A DNA stretch of 64,000 bases from Pseudorasbora parva (Eukaryota > Chordata > Actinopteri > Cypriniformes > Gobionidae): positions 4,536,300 through 4,600,299 of the forward strand of contig NC_090195.1 in the NCBI RefSeq assembly GCF_024679245.1, written 5' to 3'. This document shows positions 38,701 to 47,290 of this stretch, in pieces. The notes below the pieces were generated by a model that ran no database searches, was not told the origin of the DNA, and saw nothing but the letters and a program-made list of their open reading frames with translations. The position numbers were made by a program, and so were the translations under genes. Each line of letters opens with the position of its first letter. Within the stretch, counting starts at the first letter, position 1.

Positions 38701-41700
38701 GGTATTTGTGATGGAAGAAACAGTCGATTTTTGGTTCACTGCAGTTTTAAGAACAAAATACTCAGCAATGGAGTTGACTTGAATTTGAAAATGGTTTGTC
38801 TTAAAGCACATTAAAAAAACGCACAGACATATAAACAACATTAAAATGTTGATTTTCACCAGAGGGGGAAATATGTCAGTCATGTTAACGCTCCTGTGCA
38901 GATTTAGTTTATCAGCAAGGGATAAGCAACACTTGTAAGCAAAGCTCTTCTCTTTAAAATAATTGTAAAATTCCCAGTTCATCAGCATGATTCACTGTGA
39001 GCAATTCACAGATGCTCTGACTCATTACTTTGCACTCACAGCATTTCAAGAGATGTTTTCATGAAACTCTCTCTATCAGGACAAATCATTACCAAATAGT
39101 GTCAGATTATCTGAAATCCACTGCAGCTTCAATATACCTATATCCTAATTATATTTATAGTCAAAGTCTTAAATCAATATTTATCCTCCTATATTATTAT
39201 AATATGTTTTTAATGATTCTTTCCAGGTATGATATTACTTAATCACTGAACCACTGATTGCTTATTGGGCTGGCCTAGAGATCTGTGATGTGTTGCTAAA
39301 TGTTTGATAGCAACGTCGTGTGTTTGGATTTTGGAGGTATCACACACCCCTAACATGGCAGGAGTGCAGAAACAGTGCTTACTCACTTATCCTGGCTTCC
39401 AGAGATGAAATATGGATTGGTCTTTCACTTTATATTATATTTTCTTTTACTGAAATGCTTAATAATTATGTTTGAATATTGTCTGTACCTCTCACTGAGA
39501 GAAAGCATATTATCAGTATGTTTTGGGAAACTTTCTGGTCAGAACTGGAGCTCAATCAACTCCAACCTTGGAGAGACCGTGTATCTGTATATGTAAGCAG
39601 GATTTTGGGTAACAGATCAGTGTTGAAGGTGAATTACGGGCATCTTGGGGAGAGTGACAGGATGTTGTTCTGGCCAAGCTGGCGCCTGCTCCAGACCTGG
39701 AAGGTCACGACATGCCTATTTCCGAGGTGAAAGCGTCAACAAGTTATCTATGGACACGTGCATCTGATTAACTGACAATGTGTGGAGATTTATTATGACT
39801 ATTTTCTATAACCAATCAGAATCATTAAACCTGCAGTAACGACGTGGAAGACAGGATGGGTATTGTATGTACGATGGATGGGTAGAGAAGAAGCGTGGCC
39901 TACAAACTCCTTGTGAGACTTGAAGCTGGCTTCTGCTGATGAAACCGCAAAATATTCTTCAGTAAATTTTTCTTTAATTAATTGCACTCCTGACTCTTGG
40001 TCTTCACTCTTTACAAATGGTCCTGGGTCATAGACCGTTACCCCTACATATGACTCAGTCATGAAGAAAACAAGATGTTTGTGTTTCTGCTATTGTTTTA
40101 TGGACAAAACTGATGATGAATTTCCTTGAGAAATATTTTAAAACAACTCCTTTTGGAGATGTCCTCATAATGAGGATAAAATATATTTTTATTCTGTTCT
40201 GAAAATGAGAAAAGTTGTATTTTAGGGTTTGGGTTAGTCTATTATGTAATTCATCTGTAATTAAGAACAACACATGTTAATGGAAACTCCCAAAGTGATT
40301 AAAAACACAACTGTGTGTGTTTGTGTGTGTGCTGTACCTTCATTGCTAATTGCACTGATGCCTCTGTGGAAATCCTCAAAACTGATCACACCCAGACCGC
40401 TGGGATCCAAGAACCGCGTCAGATCCTTCACCTGAAACCACAAACAAACTATTCACCTTACACAGACACAGCAGAGATAACTTATCATACATTTATTGAC
40501 AACAAAACACATATACATTGATTTACCCACAAGATAAAGAATGGAAATAGTAGGAGAAATGTGTCATCTTACAAGTGTTTCTTTTTTATTAATATGTAAG
40601 GATGTTAACTTCTGCACAAAATTAAAATAAAGAAATTATGCCAAGTGTGAATAAGAGACTGTTTGTGTGATTCAATAAAAGTGACAAAGGCTCATTTTAG
40701 ATCTCTTTTTTGTAACTTACAGATAAACAAAACAAAAGGCAAAATCTGACGATGACGATCCCTAACATATAGTGACAAAACACACATTCCCCGCATCTCT
40801 CTCTCTCAAACACACACACACACACACGCTACACTCCAGTGAACAGACACAATTGCACACAGTCGGTAACCAGGCAACAGAAGACCTGACAGTCGCAAAC
40901 TTCTCAGAGCACAAGTGAAGAGAAGCTCCAAACACACTCAAAAACCTCCGACTGAGAAATCAAAACATGATGAAACTGTTGCCTAAACATTTAACTCTGA
41001 TTGAGTGTGTGATATTTTAGCCCCAATGGCAACAAATTACACATCTACTGTACTTCTCAAATACACACACACACACACACACACAGACAAGCATTGATTT
41101 GAGTTTAAATTACCACATAGGAAACTGAAGTGCTGAATGAGCTGCAAAAATCTGCAGGATCATATACTCCTGGATGATATCGGCTCATTACAAGTCGTAG
41201 TGACTGTCAGGCAAGTGCGAAACAAGTGAATATTGATTGAGTAACGTTAACCAGTTCACTAAAAAGGTACCTGATCAAAAGAACGGTTCATCATCACTAT
41301 TCAGAATCAAGTATAGCTGTATAATAAATACTAGCAGTTTATCAATAGCCAATTTCTAACATGTATGCAATCACTTAGGGCCAAGTTGTTGTAAAGTAAT
41401 CCGATAGGATTTCGGCTGTCGGATTAGATCAAATCTTGAAAATGGGTTGTTCAACAGAAGAAAAAAAAAGGATTCTGAAATTAGATAATATCACAAAATT
41501 CAATCTAGATCAAATCCTCAGTTTGTGTTGTTCAAAACCTTTCAGTAAGATTGGGATACTTGGCTTTGATCAAAAAAAATTCCAGCAGAAGAATGGATTT
41601 CAGGAACAAAAATGTAATAAACCTTTTAAATTGTTCAAAAAATACAACATTTGTATAATGTAATACACACACCTAGGCTACTTTGTATTTTGCTCTTGAT

Positions 41701-44700
41701 TAGATTCATTGTTAAAGTAATAAATTAGAAGTAGTTATTAACTTAACTTATTAATATAACTATAACTTATTAATAAATAATAAGTTAGTTATAATTTATT
41801 AAGCCTTTTGGTAGCCTACAGTAAAGTAAAAAAGAGATTTTGGCGGCATAAAATAATACCCAAACAGTTGTAAACCTCAAACAAAAATATTAAATTAAAG
41901 GTGCACTATGTAACTTTTCCCTCCACTAGAGGTCAACATTTGGGATATTGTAAGTACTCAACTAAACAAAATATATAACACTGGCCTAGTGGTTTTGGGA
42001 TATTTTACTGCAAAAGTGTTACATACTGCAGCTTTACATTTAAACTGTTTTATCACTGTTTTTGTAAACTACATTGGCACAATCAAGAGATGAACCCGTC
42101 AAAAGTTATTTGTGAGAGAACGCAAAGTTTCTCGGGTGACGCTACACAAGAATGCAAAAGCATTGAATTGAAATAGCATATATATATATATAAATTCCTC
42201 TTCTCCTCACTATGTCCCTTTAGGGGCTCTGTAGAGCACTAGTAATCCAGATTTGGTCATTTGAAAAAGTGTGTACCCGGATCAGGGTAATCAAGTCAAA
42301 TTTTGCTTTCAAAAACCAGCAGAAAAGTAAAATGTATCCAAATCCAGATCATTCTGATTCTAAACATTTTGAACAACTGGCCCTTAAAGACTTTTCCTGG
42401 TATTTTCTGACCAAATATTCTTAATCAAGTGATTGCTTTAGGTAATGAGTAAGTGTAATGTGAGCTGTTTTAACCCCAGTATAGAGGCATCTCAACTCAA
42501 GGCGTGAAAACCAGTGAGTCACGAATCAGTCACATGAGTGGCTCAGTTCAGATTAATTATTCTACCTTTCTTAAGATGCACTGTATCAGCTTTCTCATGG
42601 ATATGCACTGAGTCACACATATGGACATTTTTGCGCTGTAACCTGATACCAATTACAGTTCCTTGTTGGAAAATGTGACTTCCGGGTAAGAATTTGCATC
42701 TAACATCATGCAATCCCATAGCAACCGTATCATAAAGATAAAACAACATGGAAACGACATCATATTGAAAGGCAAACACAGACACAGACTCACTCTCCAG
42801 TGTTTACTAAAAACATGTCCGAGACTAAATTAAAAAAATCATATCACTTTCTGTCTACCTGTCTCTTCAGTCATAAACCATCTCAGTGCCAACCAGCTGA
42901 GCAAGCTCTTATAATGTACACCTGAATCACGAGAAGAAATCTCTGGAAATTTGAGTCCAATCACAGTCAGACAGACAAAGGAATGACCCTTGAGGCTGAG
43001 ACGAAGTATGGCATGCAATTTCCTTCCTGAAATCATAAACAACCTTATAAAGAACATGCAAACATGCTTAGTGTTGCAAATGTGTGATGCTTTTCACATA
43101 ATAGGAAAGTTAAATTTTAAACCTGTATTACATGGTCACAAGCTTAAAAACTCAGACAAATGCAAAAAGAAAGAAGTCATATGCATGTATAGTCCAAGGT
43201 GCATTTAAGAAAAGATGAGTAACAATAACGAAAAGACTAAGTGTGCGTCTGTACATGCACCCCTCCCTATCGTTCATCTGGCCGTTTAACCTTTCAGCTG
43301 ATCTGATCAGCAGTTTTAACAGTCACAAAAGATCCAGACTTCCGGCATCCAATTCATCCTCTCTTAAACACACAATACCACGTGGCCGGGGGATCAGGAG
43401 TTAACGGGAAACACAAATCTATATTCTCATCTAAATGGCAAAATAACCACAGAGGGATTTTGAAGTTGGTACATTCAGCGCTTGTTGTTATACGTCACAA
43501 AAGCAGTTTAAATATAAAATACATCCTCCTTCTGAATATCCAGCATCACTTGTCGACTAACCTGCCAAATACAGTGAACACACGTACATAACATGAAACC
43601 AATCTATAAACATTAGTGCACCAACATTTACACTGGTAAAGAACATCATATATTGTTAGATGAACTCGCATCAAAGACACAAACCAACTCTATACACTAA
43701 CTATTATTGATTTTCCTTCAGTTTAGGTGTCAATGATGTGATATCGAAACTTAGTCAAACGGATTTTTCTACTCAGCTACCTCAAAATAATATTCCTGTT
43801 TTAGTACAAATTAAGCTCATTGGACAGATATTGTGACTTAATATCGATTATACCAAAAAACGCTAATTCTCCCTCTTTTTCTTTATATAAAAAATGTAGC
43901 ACTTTCAATGAAAGTGAATCGCAACAATTAGTTAATGTTACAATATTCAGTTTCAATAGTATAGCCACAAAAAAACAGAGTAAAAAACAATTTCTATGCC
44001 AAGTTATACCCAATTGTACAACTTTAAATAAAATGTCTGTAAAAAAATTGTGATTAAAAGCTCCAATAATAGACAAATTTTAATACATTTTAAAAACTAT
44101 AAAGCTTCACATTTCTGCTTTTTTGCTCTAAGAAAAACCTACATTAATAAAAATAAACATTGTCAATTAAGCTTAACTTGGAATATTCCTTTAAAATGAT
44201 TTTGTTGTTGTTGTTCAAGTTAAGATATAGCAATAACTAAAAGTCACAATGTAATTAAACATAAATAAGGGGGAAGAAAAATACCCCAAAAAGTTGCGAA
44301 CCTTGGGTATGAAGTTAGTGATTAGAGGCACTAAAAAGTGTATTAACACTTGTATAGTTTGTTAAAATGTATGCAAAACAGATGAGAGAAAGAGCGAGAG
44401 ATACAGGACAAGAGTGGTATTCTGAGTCGGTTTGAATAATAAAAGAGCAGTTCTTGGGTGTCACCACGATCAAGTTTCACTTGGAGCTTTGGGACCCAAG
44501 GGAAGACACACACTGTCCTGTAATCATAAAGCATTTTTATGACATTTACACCCCCCACCCACCATTTAACCAGCCACAAGCTCGCACAAATAGACATGGA
44601 TAGACAAAAAAACTGACCTGTTCAGCTCCATATGCTTTGGCAAACTCGATAAACTCCTCAATATGGACAAATCCATCTCCGTCCTGATCCAAAGCCTGGA

Positions 44701-47290
44701 AAACTGCTCGGAGAGCCGACTGCTCCTCGCTTTTATGGGCTGTTGTGGAAACTATAGGCACGTTTATCAAATCCACGGGGACCCTCTGGTCATGAAGCGA
44801 TTTAGTTGGCAGAGAGTCGGAGGCCTTGCACAAATCCAGAGTCATTTCTGCATGTTTGGGAATGTTGGTGGTATCAGGAGTATTTTCCATTAAGGTCAGG
44901 TAGGCCTCCCCATCCAGGCTGGCTCCGCAGGGAAAGACATTTCTATGCAAGGGAGGAGAGCTGGGGGCAACTGAGCTCACTTGTTGCTCTTGTGCCAGGT
45001 CTATTGGTGATTGTGTCAGCTGATGGAAATCCTCCTGATGTGTAAACTGAGCAGGAAACCCCGCCTCTCCCTCTCCTGTAGCTTCATGTAATTGGCTTGG
45101 AGTCTCTGTGGCGTCTGTAAGATCCAGCCCCACAAGTCCACCTGTCACGGTTAGCTGATCACCTGCACAGGTAAAGGGAGTGGACTCTAAAGAATCAGGA
45201 TTACTGGCACAATGAAGAATGACTGGACTCGAAGTAGACATTCTGCAATCCGATCCCTCCCCTGCCTGTAAAGTCATACTTTGAAGTTTCTCTTTGACTT
45301 TCAGTGGTGTATTATGACTGTCATGGTGAGCTATTACCTTTTCTTCAGGTGTATCCACTGCAATTGCACCTGATTTTGGAGTCAAAGAGCCATTCAGTTG
45401 GTCTACAAGTGCACTCTCTTTTTGTTGAGTATTGATTTGTTCCTGACAGGCTTCTCTTGTTGCATCCAGTTCTTGATTGTTGTCAGATTTACTGCTATCT
45501 AGATTTAACTCATCATTTTGCAAGATGTCCAACTTGCTTTCCTGATTAGTTGCCTCTTGATTTTTATGCAAATCTGAGATCGCTGTTTCTGGGTCCTCTG
45601 TGTTACATGTTGTGGTTGTATCATCTGCACTCTCTCTCTCCATTGCCTCATCATCTGGGTTGCCCATTTCTGTATTTGCTATATTATCCTGAAATTCAAG
45701 TGTGAGTGCATCAGATTCAAGATCAGGTGAGTCTGCATCAAATTTTCCCTGTTCTGTTAGCTCAAAGGCATCTGTCACAGATGGAATAACAGTGTCTAAA
45801 GATGGCACAGCTTCACAAGAAACATTGTCTGTAAAGACCTCAAACATGGAAACAGAAATAAGGTCTCCATATCCATCATCTTCAGGTAAGGCTTCCGCCT
45901 CAATTGAGTGTGTGGGCTGGCTGTGATCCTCAGGTAAGATGTCATCTTCTGGTGAGAGCTCAAGTAAGGCATTATGCTCAGGTGTGCAGACCGGTAAGGC
46001 TAATGTGGACTCTTGTCTGTCTTTGTCAAGCAGGCTATCAGTTGAAGGATCTTCTGCTTGCAAATCTATAAAAGCAATTGGTGTGAGTTCTGTTTTAGAT
46101 TCAGAGATATCAGTTGAAGCGTTAGACACGGCCTCCTCGCTTTCCTCTTCACCAACCGTTTCCAATTGTACGCCAAATGTGCATTCTGTGAATAAATCAT
46201 GCAACATTTCTTCACAAAGTGTAGGCGATATGCAAGACTCACCTAATGGACTCCTACAGGCGGTCTCTGCTTCAGAGGATAGTTGTGTTTCTATGTTAGC
46301 GCCTGATGTCTCTCGGCTCTTAAGATCATCATCATGGGTCTCATTACTAGCTGAGGGCTCACTACTCTCCTGTTCAGAGTACAGACCTCCAACCAGCAGC
46401 TCAGGTAAAAACATCTCCACCTCATCCATTTGAAGGGGTGCACTAGATTTGTGATATGGCGAGCCAGGTGGTTCTGAAAATGTCATCGACGGGATGGGCT
46501 CATGGGCTGAGGATGCCAGGTAGAAGTGTTTAGATGTAGATAAAGGTGTCTGACAAATAATTGAAGGCTTGGGATTTGAGTTTGTATCCATATACGACAC
46601 CTCCACAGGAGAAACAGGAAACAAACCTTCAGATTCAAGAGTGAGATGATGAGTCCCATTTGGAAGCAAGTTCTGACTGTCTTCATTCTCAAATGTTCTT
46701 TCCACTAGGGAATTATGGCTGAACTCACAGATTGTTAAATGCGTGTCCTCAAGCTTTAGGGGAGTTTCTTTCTCTAGTGTTTTGTCTGTCTGAATGGTGG
46801 GGTCGTTAATAACCAGCTCACCTGTGTACTCATCTAGAGGGTTTAAAGTGGAAGTAACCTTCACCGGTTGCAATAAATCAGGCAACTGTTCAGGATGATT
46901 GTAAAAGTTGTTTTGATTCGGCATTGGTAAGCTTGAGAAGGTAGGACTAGTAGATCTAGAATTAAAACTGATGAGATCATCCACAATTTCCAAATTTCCA
47001 GGAGAACCCTCTCCTTTGAGATCTTGGGAAGGAGTCGTCTTCCATTCGGGATAGACACATTCCAGACCATTTTCCCAGGAATACGTCTGTCCAGAATACT
47101 GAGAAGCCCAAAATAAGTCATCAAGGTTTATGGCGCTTTCCTGAAAAATGTCATTAGTCGAATCGCCAACAGAACTGTTATCTTTATCCATAAGGAGAAA
47201 TCCAAGGGGATTCTGTTCGGATTCCCACTCAGCTTTCCCACTCACCTCCCACTCAGAACACCCCTGAGGGCTGGAGAGAACTTGCTCCAT
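12846..47290 (-). CDS. rab11fip3: Rab11 family-interacting protein 3 (class II FIP, arfophilin-1), 14 coding exons
   Basis: FIP3 binds GTP-Rab11 and Arf6 on recycling endosomes and links them to dynein, cleavage-furrow delivery and abscission. Coding exons in transcript order: 44618-47290, 40338-40431, 34797-34870, 29876-30042 (or 30045), 25808-26026, 24273-24386, 23313-23348, 21320-21407, 17079-17323, 15198-15279, 14798-14935, 14548-14703, 13041-13181, 12846-12959. They sum to 4341 nt (1446 residues plus stop) with consistent phases. The first EF-hand loop DQDGDGFVHIEE (about 868-879) is canonical; the second (DPSGLGVISFED) is degenerate. Then come YLGSESAYSECETFTDEDT, a continuous coiled coil from about residue 1156, and the FIP Rab-binding domain ending YIDRIIVAIMESNPSILEVK. 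Residues 1126-1446 match human FIP3 closely. The N-terminal part is much longer than in human (756 aa total). Confidence 0.95.
13225..14547 (-). repeat. Degenerate minisatellite filling rab11fip3 intron 12, unit resembling its own 5' splice junction
   Basis: On the plus strand variants of TGTTTTTACCTGTTTGAGTC recur with a spacing of roughly 20-28 bp from about 13225 to the exon 12 border at 14548 (for example 14221-14240, around 14330-14375, and 13505-13570). Read on the transcribed strand the unit is GACTCAAACAGGTAAAAACA. The last codons of exon 12 plus donor read AGACTCAAACAG/GTAAAAC, which is the same unit. A TIR element at 13594-14164 splits the array. Confidence 0.75.
13594..14164. mobile_element. 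TIR DNA transposon inserted in the intron 12 minisatellite
   Basis: The left end GGCCGTGTGTCCACCAAAGC and right end AACGCTTTGGTAAACACACA plus GCC are inverted repeats. The interior repeats AGCGCT/GCGTT motifs. It is non-coding. The minisatellite continues on both sides. Confidence 0.7.
15128..15195 (-). repeat. (CA)n run starting at the rab11fip3 exon 10 donor
   Basis: On the transcribed strand exon 10 (15198-15279) ends GAGGAG, and the intron begins GTACACACAC and continues as about 34 CA units. CA repeats next to 5' splice sites are known hnRNP L binding sites that modulate splicing. Confidence 0.9.
15650..16770 (+). mobile_element. 5'-truncated non-LTR retrotransposon (CR1/Rex1-like), antisense to rab11fip3
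   Basis: The frame 15654-16496 encodes about 280 residues: the end of a reverse transcriptase starting at the catalytic YADD (MYADDVVIYT), the thumb (FKYLGVVLD) and the typical C-terminal region NMWNSLPLTLRECPTYSLFK. A 3' UTR follows with GGAAATTAGCCCTCGGCT and ends in AAAATAAAAATAAAAATGG. Endonuclease and most of the RT are missing, so it is a dead copy, although the remaining frame is still open. The CR1/Rex1 assignment rests on the C-terminal motif and tail. Confidence 0.8.
17840..20290. mobile_element. Copy of the 35702-36903 repeat family, split by an L2 LINE
   Basis: The left part (about 17880-18035) shares CGCGCTCCACTTTATTCCTA and GGCAGCGCTGCATTTGAACC with 36030-36125. The right part (from about 20165) resumes with GACGCAAAAGTGGATCTCCA, matching 36165-36190. 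The L2 element occupies the gap. Ends of this copy are not clear. Confidence 0.6.
18042..20175 (-). mobile_element. 5'-truncated L2-clade LINE with broken reverse transcriptase
   Basis: Minus-strand fragments give the RT in pieces: RQKPWLSDVLCEHRTKLRAA (about 20110-20175), then 18933-19499 with LILLDLSAAFDTVNHQIL, TGVPQGSVLGPLLFSIY and the catalytic CYADDTQLYLS, then 18512-18868 with VRNLGVIFDDQLSFKDHI, and the C-terminus near 18237-18674. Several frameshifts separate the pieces and the endonuclease is absent, so it is dead. The 3' tail at 18042-18095 is the CATTTAGCAGACGCTTTTAT motif. It lies in rab11fip3 intron 8, same strand as the gene. Confidence 0.9.
20290..21180. other. Intronic stretch, partly repeat-like, no gene
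   Basis: In rab11fip3 intron 8. It contains GGGCCATCTGACCAATCAGA and a GC-richer block (20455-20640, GAGGGCCCGCCGATCCGACC) with short frames on both strands that match nothing recognised. It may be the remainder of an unclassified mobile element. Confidence 0.4.
21689..23272. mobile_element. TTAA-flanked palindromic MITE split by a second TTAA element
   Basis: TTAA lies at 21685-21688 and 23273-23276. The left end AGTGATCGTTCACTTTAAAA and right end AAAGTGAACTATCCCTTT are inverted. The interior is an almost perfect hairpin: AAACAAACAGTTAACTGGAG at about 21815 returns inverted at about 21880-21900. The right arm is interrupted at 22005-22008 by another TTAA insertion (22009-23254). Confidence 0.75.
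22009..23254. mobile_element. TTAA-flanked DNA transposon, 1246 bp, nested in the palindromic MITE
   Basis: TTAA lies at 22005-22008 and 23255-23258. The termini AGGTGCCCTAGAATG and CATTCTAGGGCACCT are exact inverted repeats. An internal inverted repeat (about 22765-22950) pairs GTTTATTGGTGTTTTCAGAT with its complement. Short frames inside it match no transposase. Confidence 0.75.
24273..24386 (-). CDS. rab11fip3: rab11fip3 exon 6, candidate cassette exon (38 residues)
   Basis: This exon encodes FQSFLQSEALEFFCTHCHKQ followed by ISRLEDLSTRLQLLEMN. It is 114 nt with equal phases on both sides, so skipping keeps frame. Skipping joins LSP to SSSKRMSSKK, resembling human FIP3 (TPSPTKRLSSKK as recalled), which has no counterpart of these 38 residues in its canonical form. 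Borders: acceptor CCTGCTAG at 24387-24389, donor AATAG/GTAACG at 24271-24272. Confidence 0.75.
24404..25190 (-). repeat. About 750-nt polypyrimidine tract upstream of exon 6
   Basis: The plus strand is almost all purine (variants of GGAGAAATGAGGAGAGGAGA), so the transcribed strand is a long CU-rich run leading into the exon 6 acceptor. It is a degenerate tandem repeat with units of roughly 20-25 bp. Such tracts can form triplex (H-DNA) and bind PTBP-type proteins. The Ser/Leu-rich minus-strand frames here are products of the repeat. Confidence 0.85.
26220..26437 (+). repeat. Dispersed CCGTTC-family transposon fragment
   Basis: It contains TTCCTGTGATCAAAGCTGAA and ACTCCAGTCTTCAGTGTCAC in the plus orientation, truncated at the right. 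Lies in rab11fip3 intron 4. Confidence 0.7.
26960..27365 (-). repeat. Dispersed CCGTTC-family transposon copy
   Basis: It contains ACTTTTATTTAGCAAGGATG, GAAGACTGGAGTAATGATGC and TCAGCTTTGATCACAGGAAT, in opposite orientation to the copy at 26220. The two copies about 0.7 kb apart form an inverted pair that could fold in the intron 4 transcript. Confidence 0.75.
27495..29400. other. rab11fip3 intron 4, no gene or clear repeat seen
   Basis: Ordinary AT-rich intronic sequence. The short frame at 27995-28183 has no recognisable product. Confidence 0.5.
29400..29755. repeat. Dispersed fish repeat plus (TA)n
   Basis: It carries GGACTGTCAAACGATTAATC and AAAAGTTTGTGTTTACATAA, a common fish interspersed motif, preceded by a diverged tail TTAATTGATTGACGGCACTA. 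It ends in a (TA)n run of about 60 bp at 29690-29750. Confidence 0.55.
31975..33194. mobile_element. TTAA-flanked transposon related to 5487-6168, interrupted
   Basis: TTAA lies at 31971-31974 and 33195-33198. The left end GGCACAATATGTAATTTATG and right end TATATTGTGCC are inverted. Internal similarity to the 5487 copy includes AAGGCGTAGCTTGATGATGC and ACATTTGGGATAACGTACAC. A palindromic element (about 32055-32772) sits inside. Confidence 0.65.
32055..32772. mobile_element. Palindromic MITE (AAAGGGTTAGTTCACCC) nested in 31975-33194
   Basis: The left end AAGGGTTAGTTCACCCAAAA mirrors AATAATTTTTGGGTAAACC at the right. The long arms around 32190-32300 and 32550-32690 are near-perfect inverted repeats: GCATTCAGTACATTCCCACT against its complement. 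The centre is unpaired. The apparent frames MAFSTFPLTRPIKALKTSL on both strands are produced by this symmetry. Confidence 0.75.
33600..34440. repeat. Possible unclassified interspersed element
   Basis: It starts near TTAACCCTTTAACTGTCACC and ends near GGCCGTATACGGCTTAACTA. This resembles a dispersed element more than unique intron, but no clear terminal repeats or coding capacity are visible. Confidence 0.3.
35190..35445. repeat. Dispersed repeat copy A (GGACACGTGCATCTGATTAA)
   Basis: It shares CCAGACCTGGAGGGTCACGA, TGGACACGTGCATCTGATTA and ACTGACAATGTG with 39660-39790, and an upstream block TCCAGTTATGATATTACTTA with 39225 and 62390. It is shorter than the other copies. Confidence 0.7.
35702..36903. 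mobile_element. TTAA-flanked non-autonomous transposon, 1.2 kb, GC-rich interior
   Basis: TTAA lies at 35698-35701 and 36904-36907. The termini AGGGGGGGTGAAA and TTTCACCCACCCT are inverted. The interior has CpG-rich blocks including GGGTGACGTCGAGCGACTTC and GCATTCTGGGAAGGCAGCG. Open frames inside (for example 35691-36062) show no transposase motif. A second, LINE-split copy lies around 17840-20290. Confidence 0.75.
36910..39110. other. rab11fip3 intron 2 sequence, nothing recognised
   Basis: AT-rich intronic DNA. Short frames (37926-38234, 38695-38988) lack any recognisable product. Confidence 0.5.
39120..39990. repeat. Dispersed repeat copy B
   Basis: It shares many blocks in order with 62310-63115: GTGTGTTTGGATTTTGGA, GTACCTCTCACTGA, AACTGGAGCT..ATCAACTCCAACCTTGGAGA, AGCTGGCGCCTGCTCCAGA, and CTCCTTGTGAGACTTGAAGC followed by TGGCTTCTGCTG. 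No frame is conserved between copies, so it is a non-coding repeat of unknown class. Confidence 0.75.
41376..42386. mobile_element. TIR element (AGGGCCAAGTTGTT) with nested AGGTGC element
   Basis: The left end TAGGGCCAAGTTGTTG and right end GAACAACTGGCCCTTA are inverted. Near both ends lie ATCC/GATC-rich blocks (AATCCGATAGGATTTC, AATCCAGATTTGGTC). An internally deleted relative of the 5487 element occupies about 41899-42034. Confidence 0.65.
41899..42034. mobile_element. Internally deleted copy of the 5487-6168 family
   Basis: It begins after TTAA (41895-41898) with AGGTGCACTATGTAACTTTT and jumps to TTTGGGATATTGTAAGTACT and TAACACTGGCCTAGTGGTTT, matching both ends of 5487-6168 without its middle. 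Its right end (TACTGCAGCTTTACA) is diverged. Confidence 0.65.
44618..47290 (-). CDS. rab11fip3: rab11fip3 exon 1: long acidic N-terminal region plus first EF-hand
   Basis: One exon encodes 891 residues from the ATG at 47290 to the donor at 44616-44617 (GAACAG followed by GTCAGT). Up to about residue 857 it is low-complexity, Ser/Thr/Glu/Asp-rich and apparently disordered, with no recognised domain. It starts MEQVLSSPQGCSEWEVSG. The EF-hand sits at the very end and its helix partner is in exon 2, 4.2 kb away. In human FIP3 only about 200 residues precede the EF-hands, so this is a large fish extension or a region lost in mammals. Frames on the opposite strand across this exon are shadows. Confidence 0.9.

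Noticed and set aside
44663..46433. Plus-strand frames across the rab11fip3 first exon
   Set aside because: Antisense shadows of the long coding exon; Ser-rich composition mirrors its codons.
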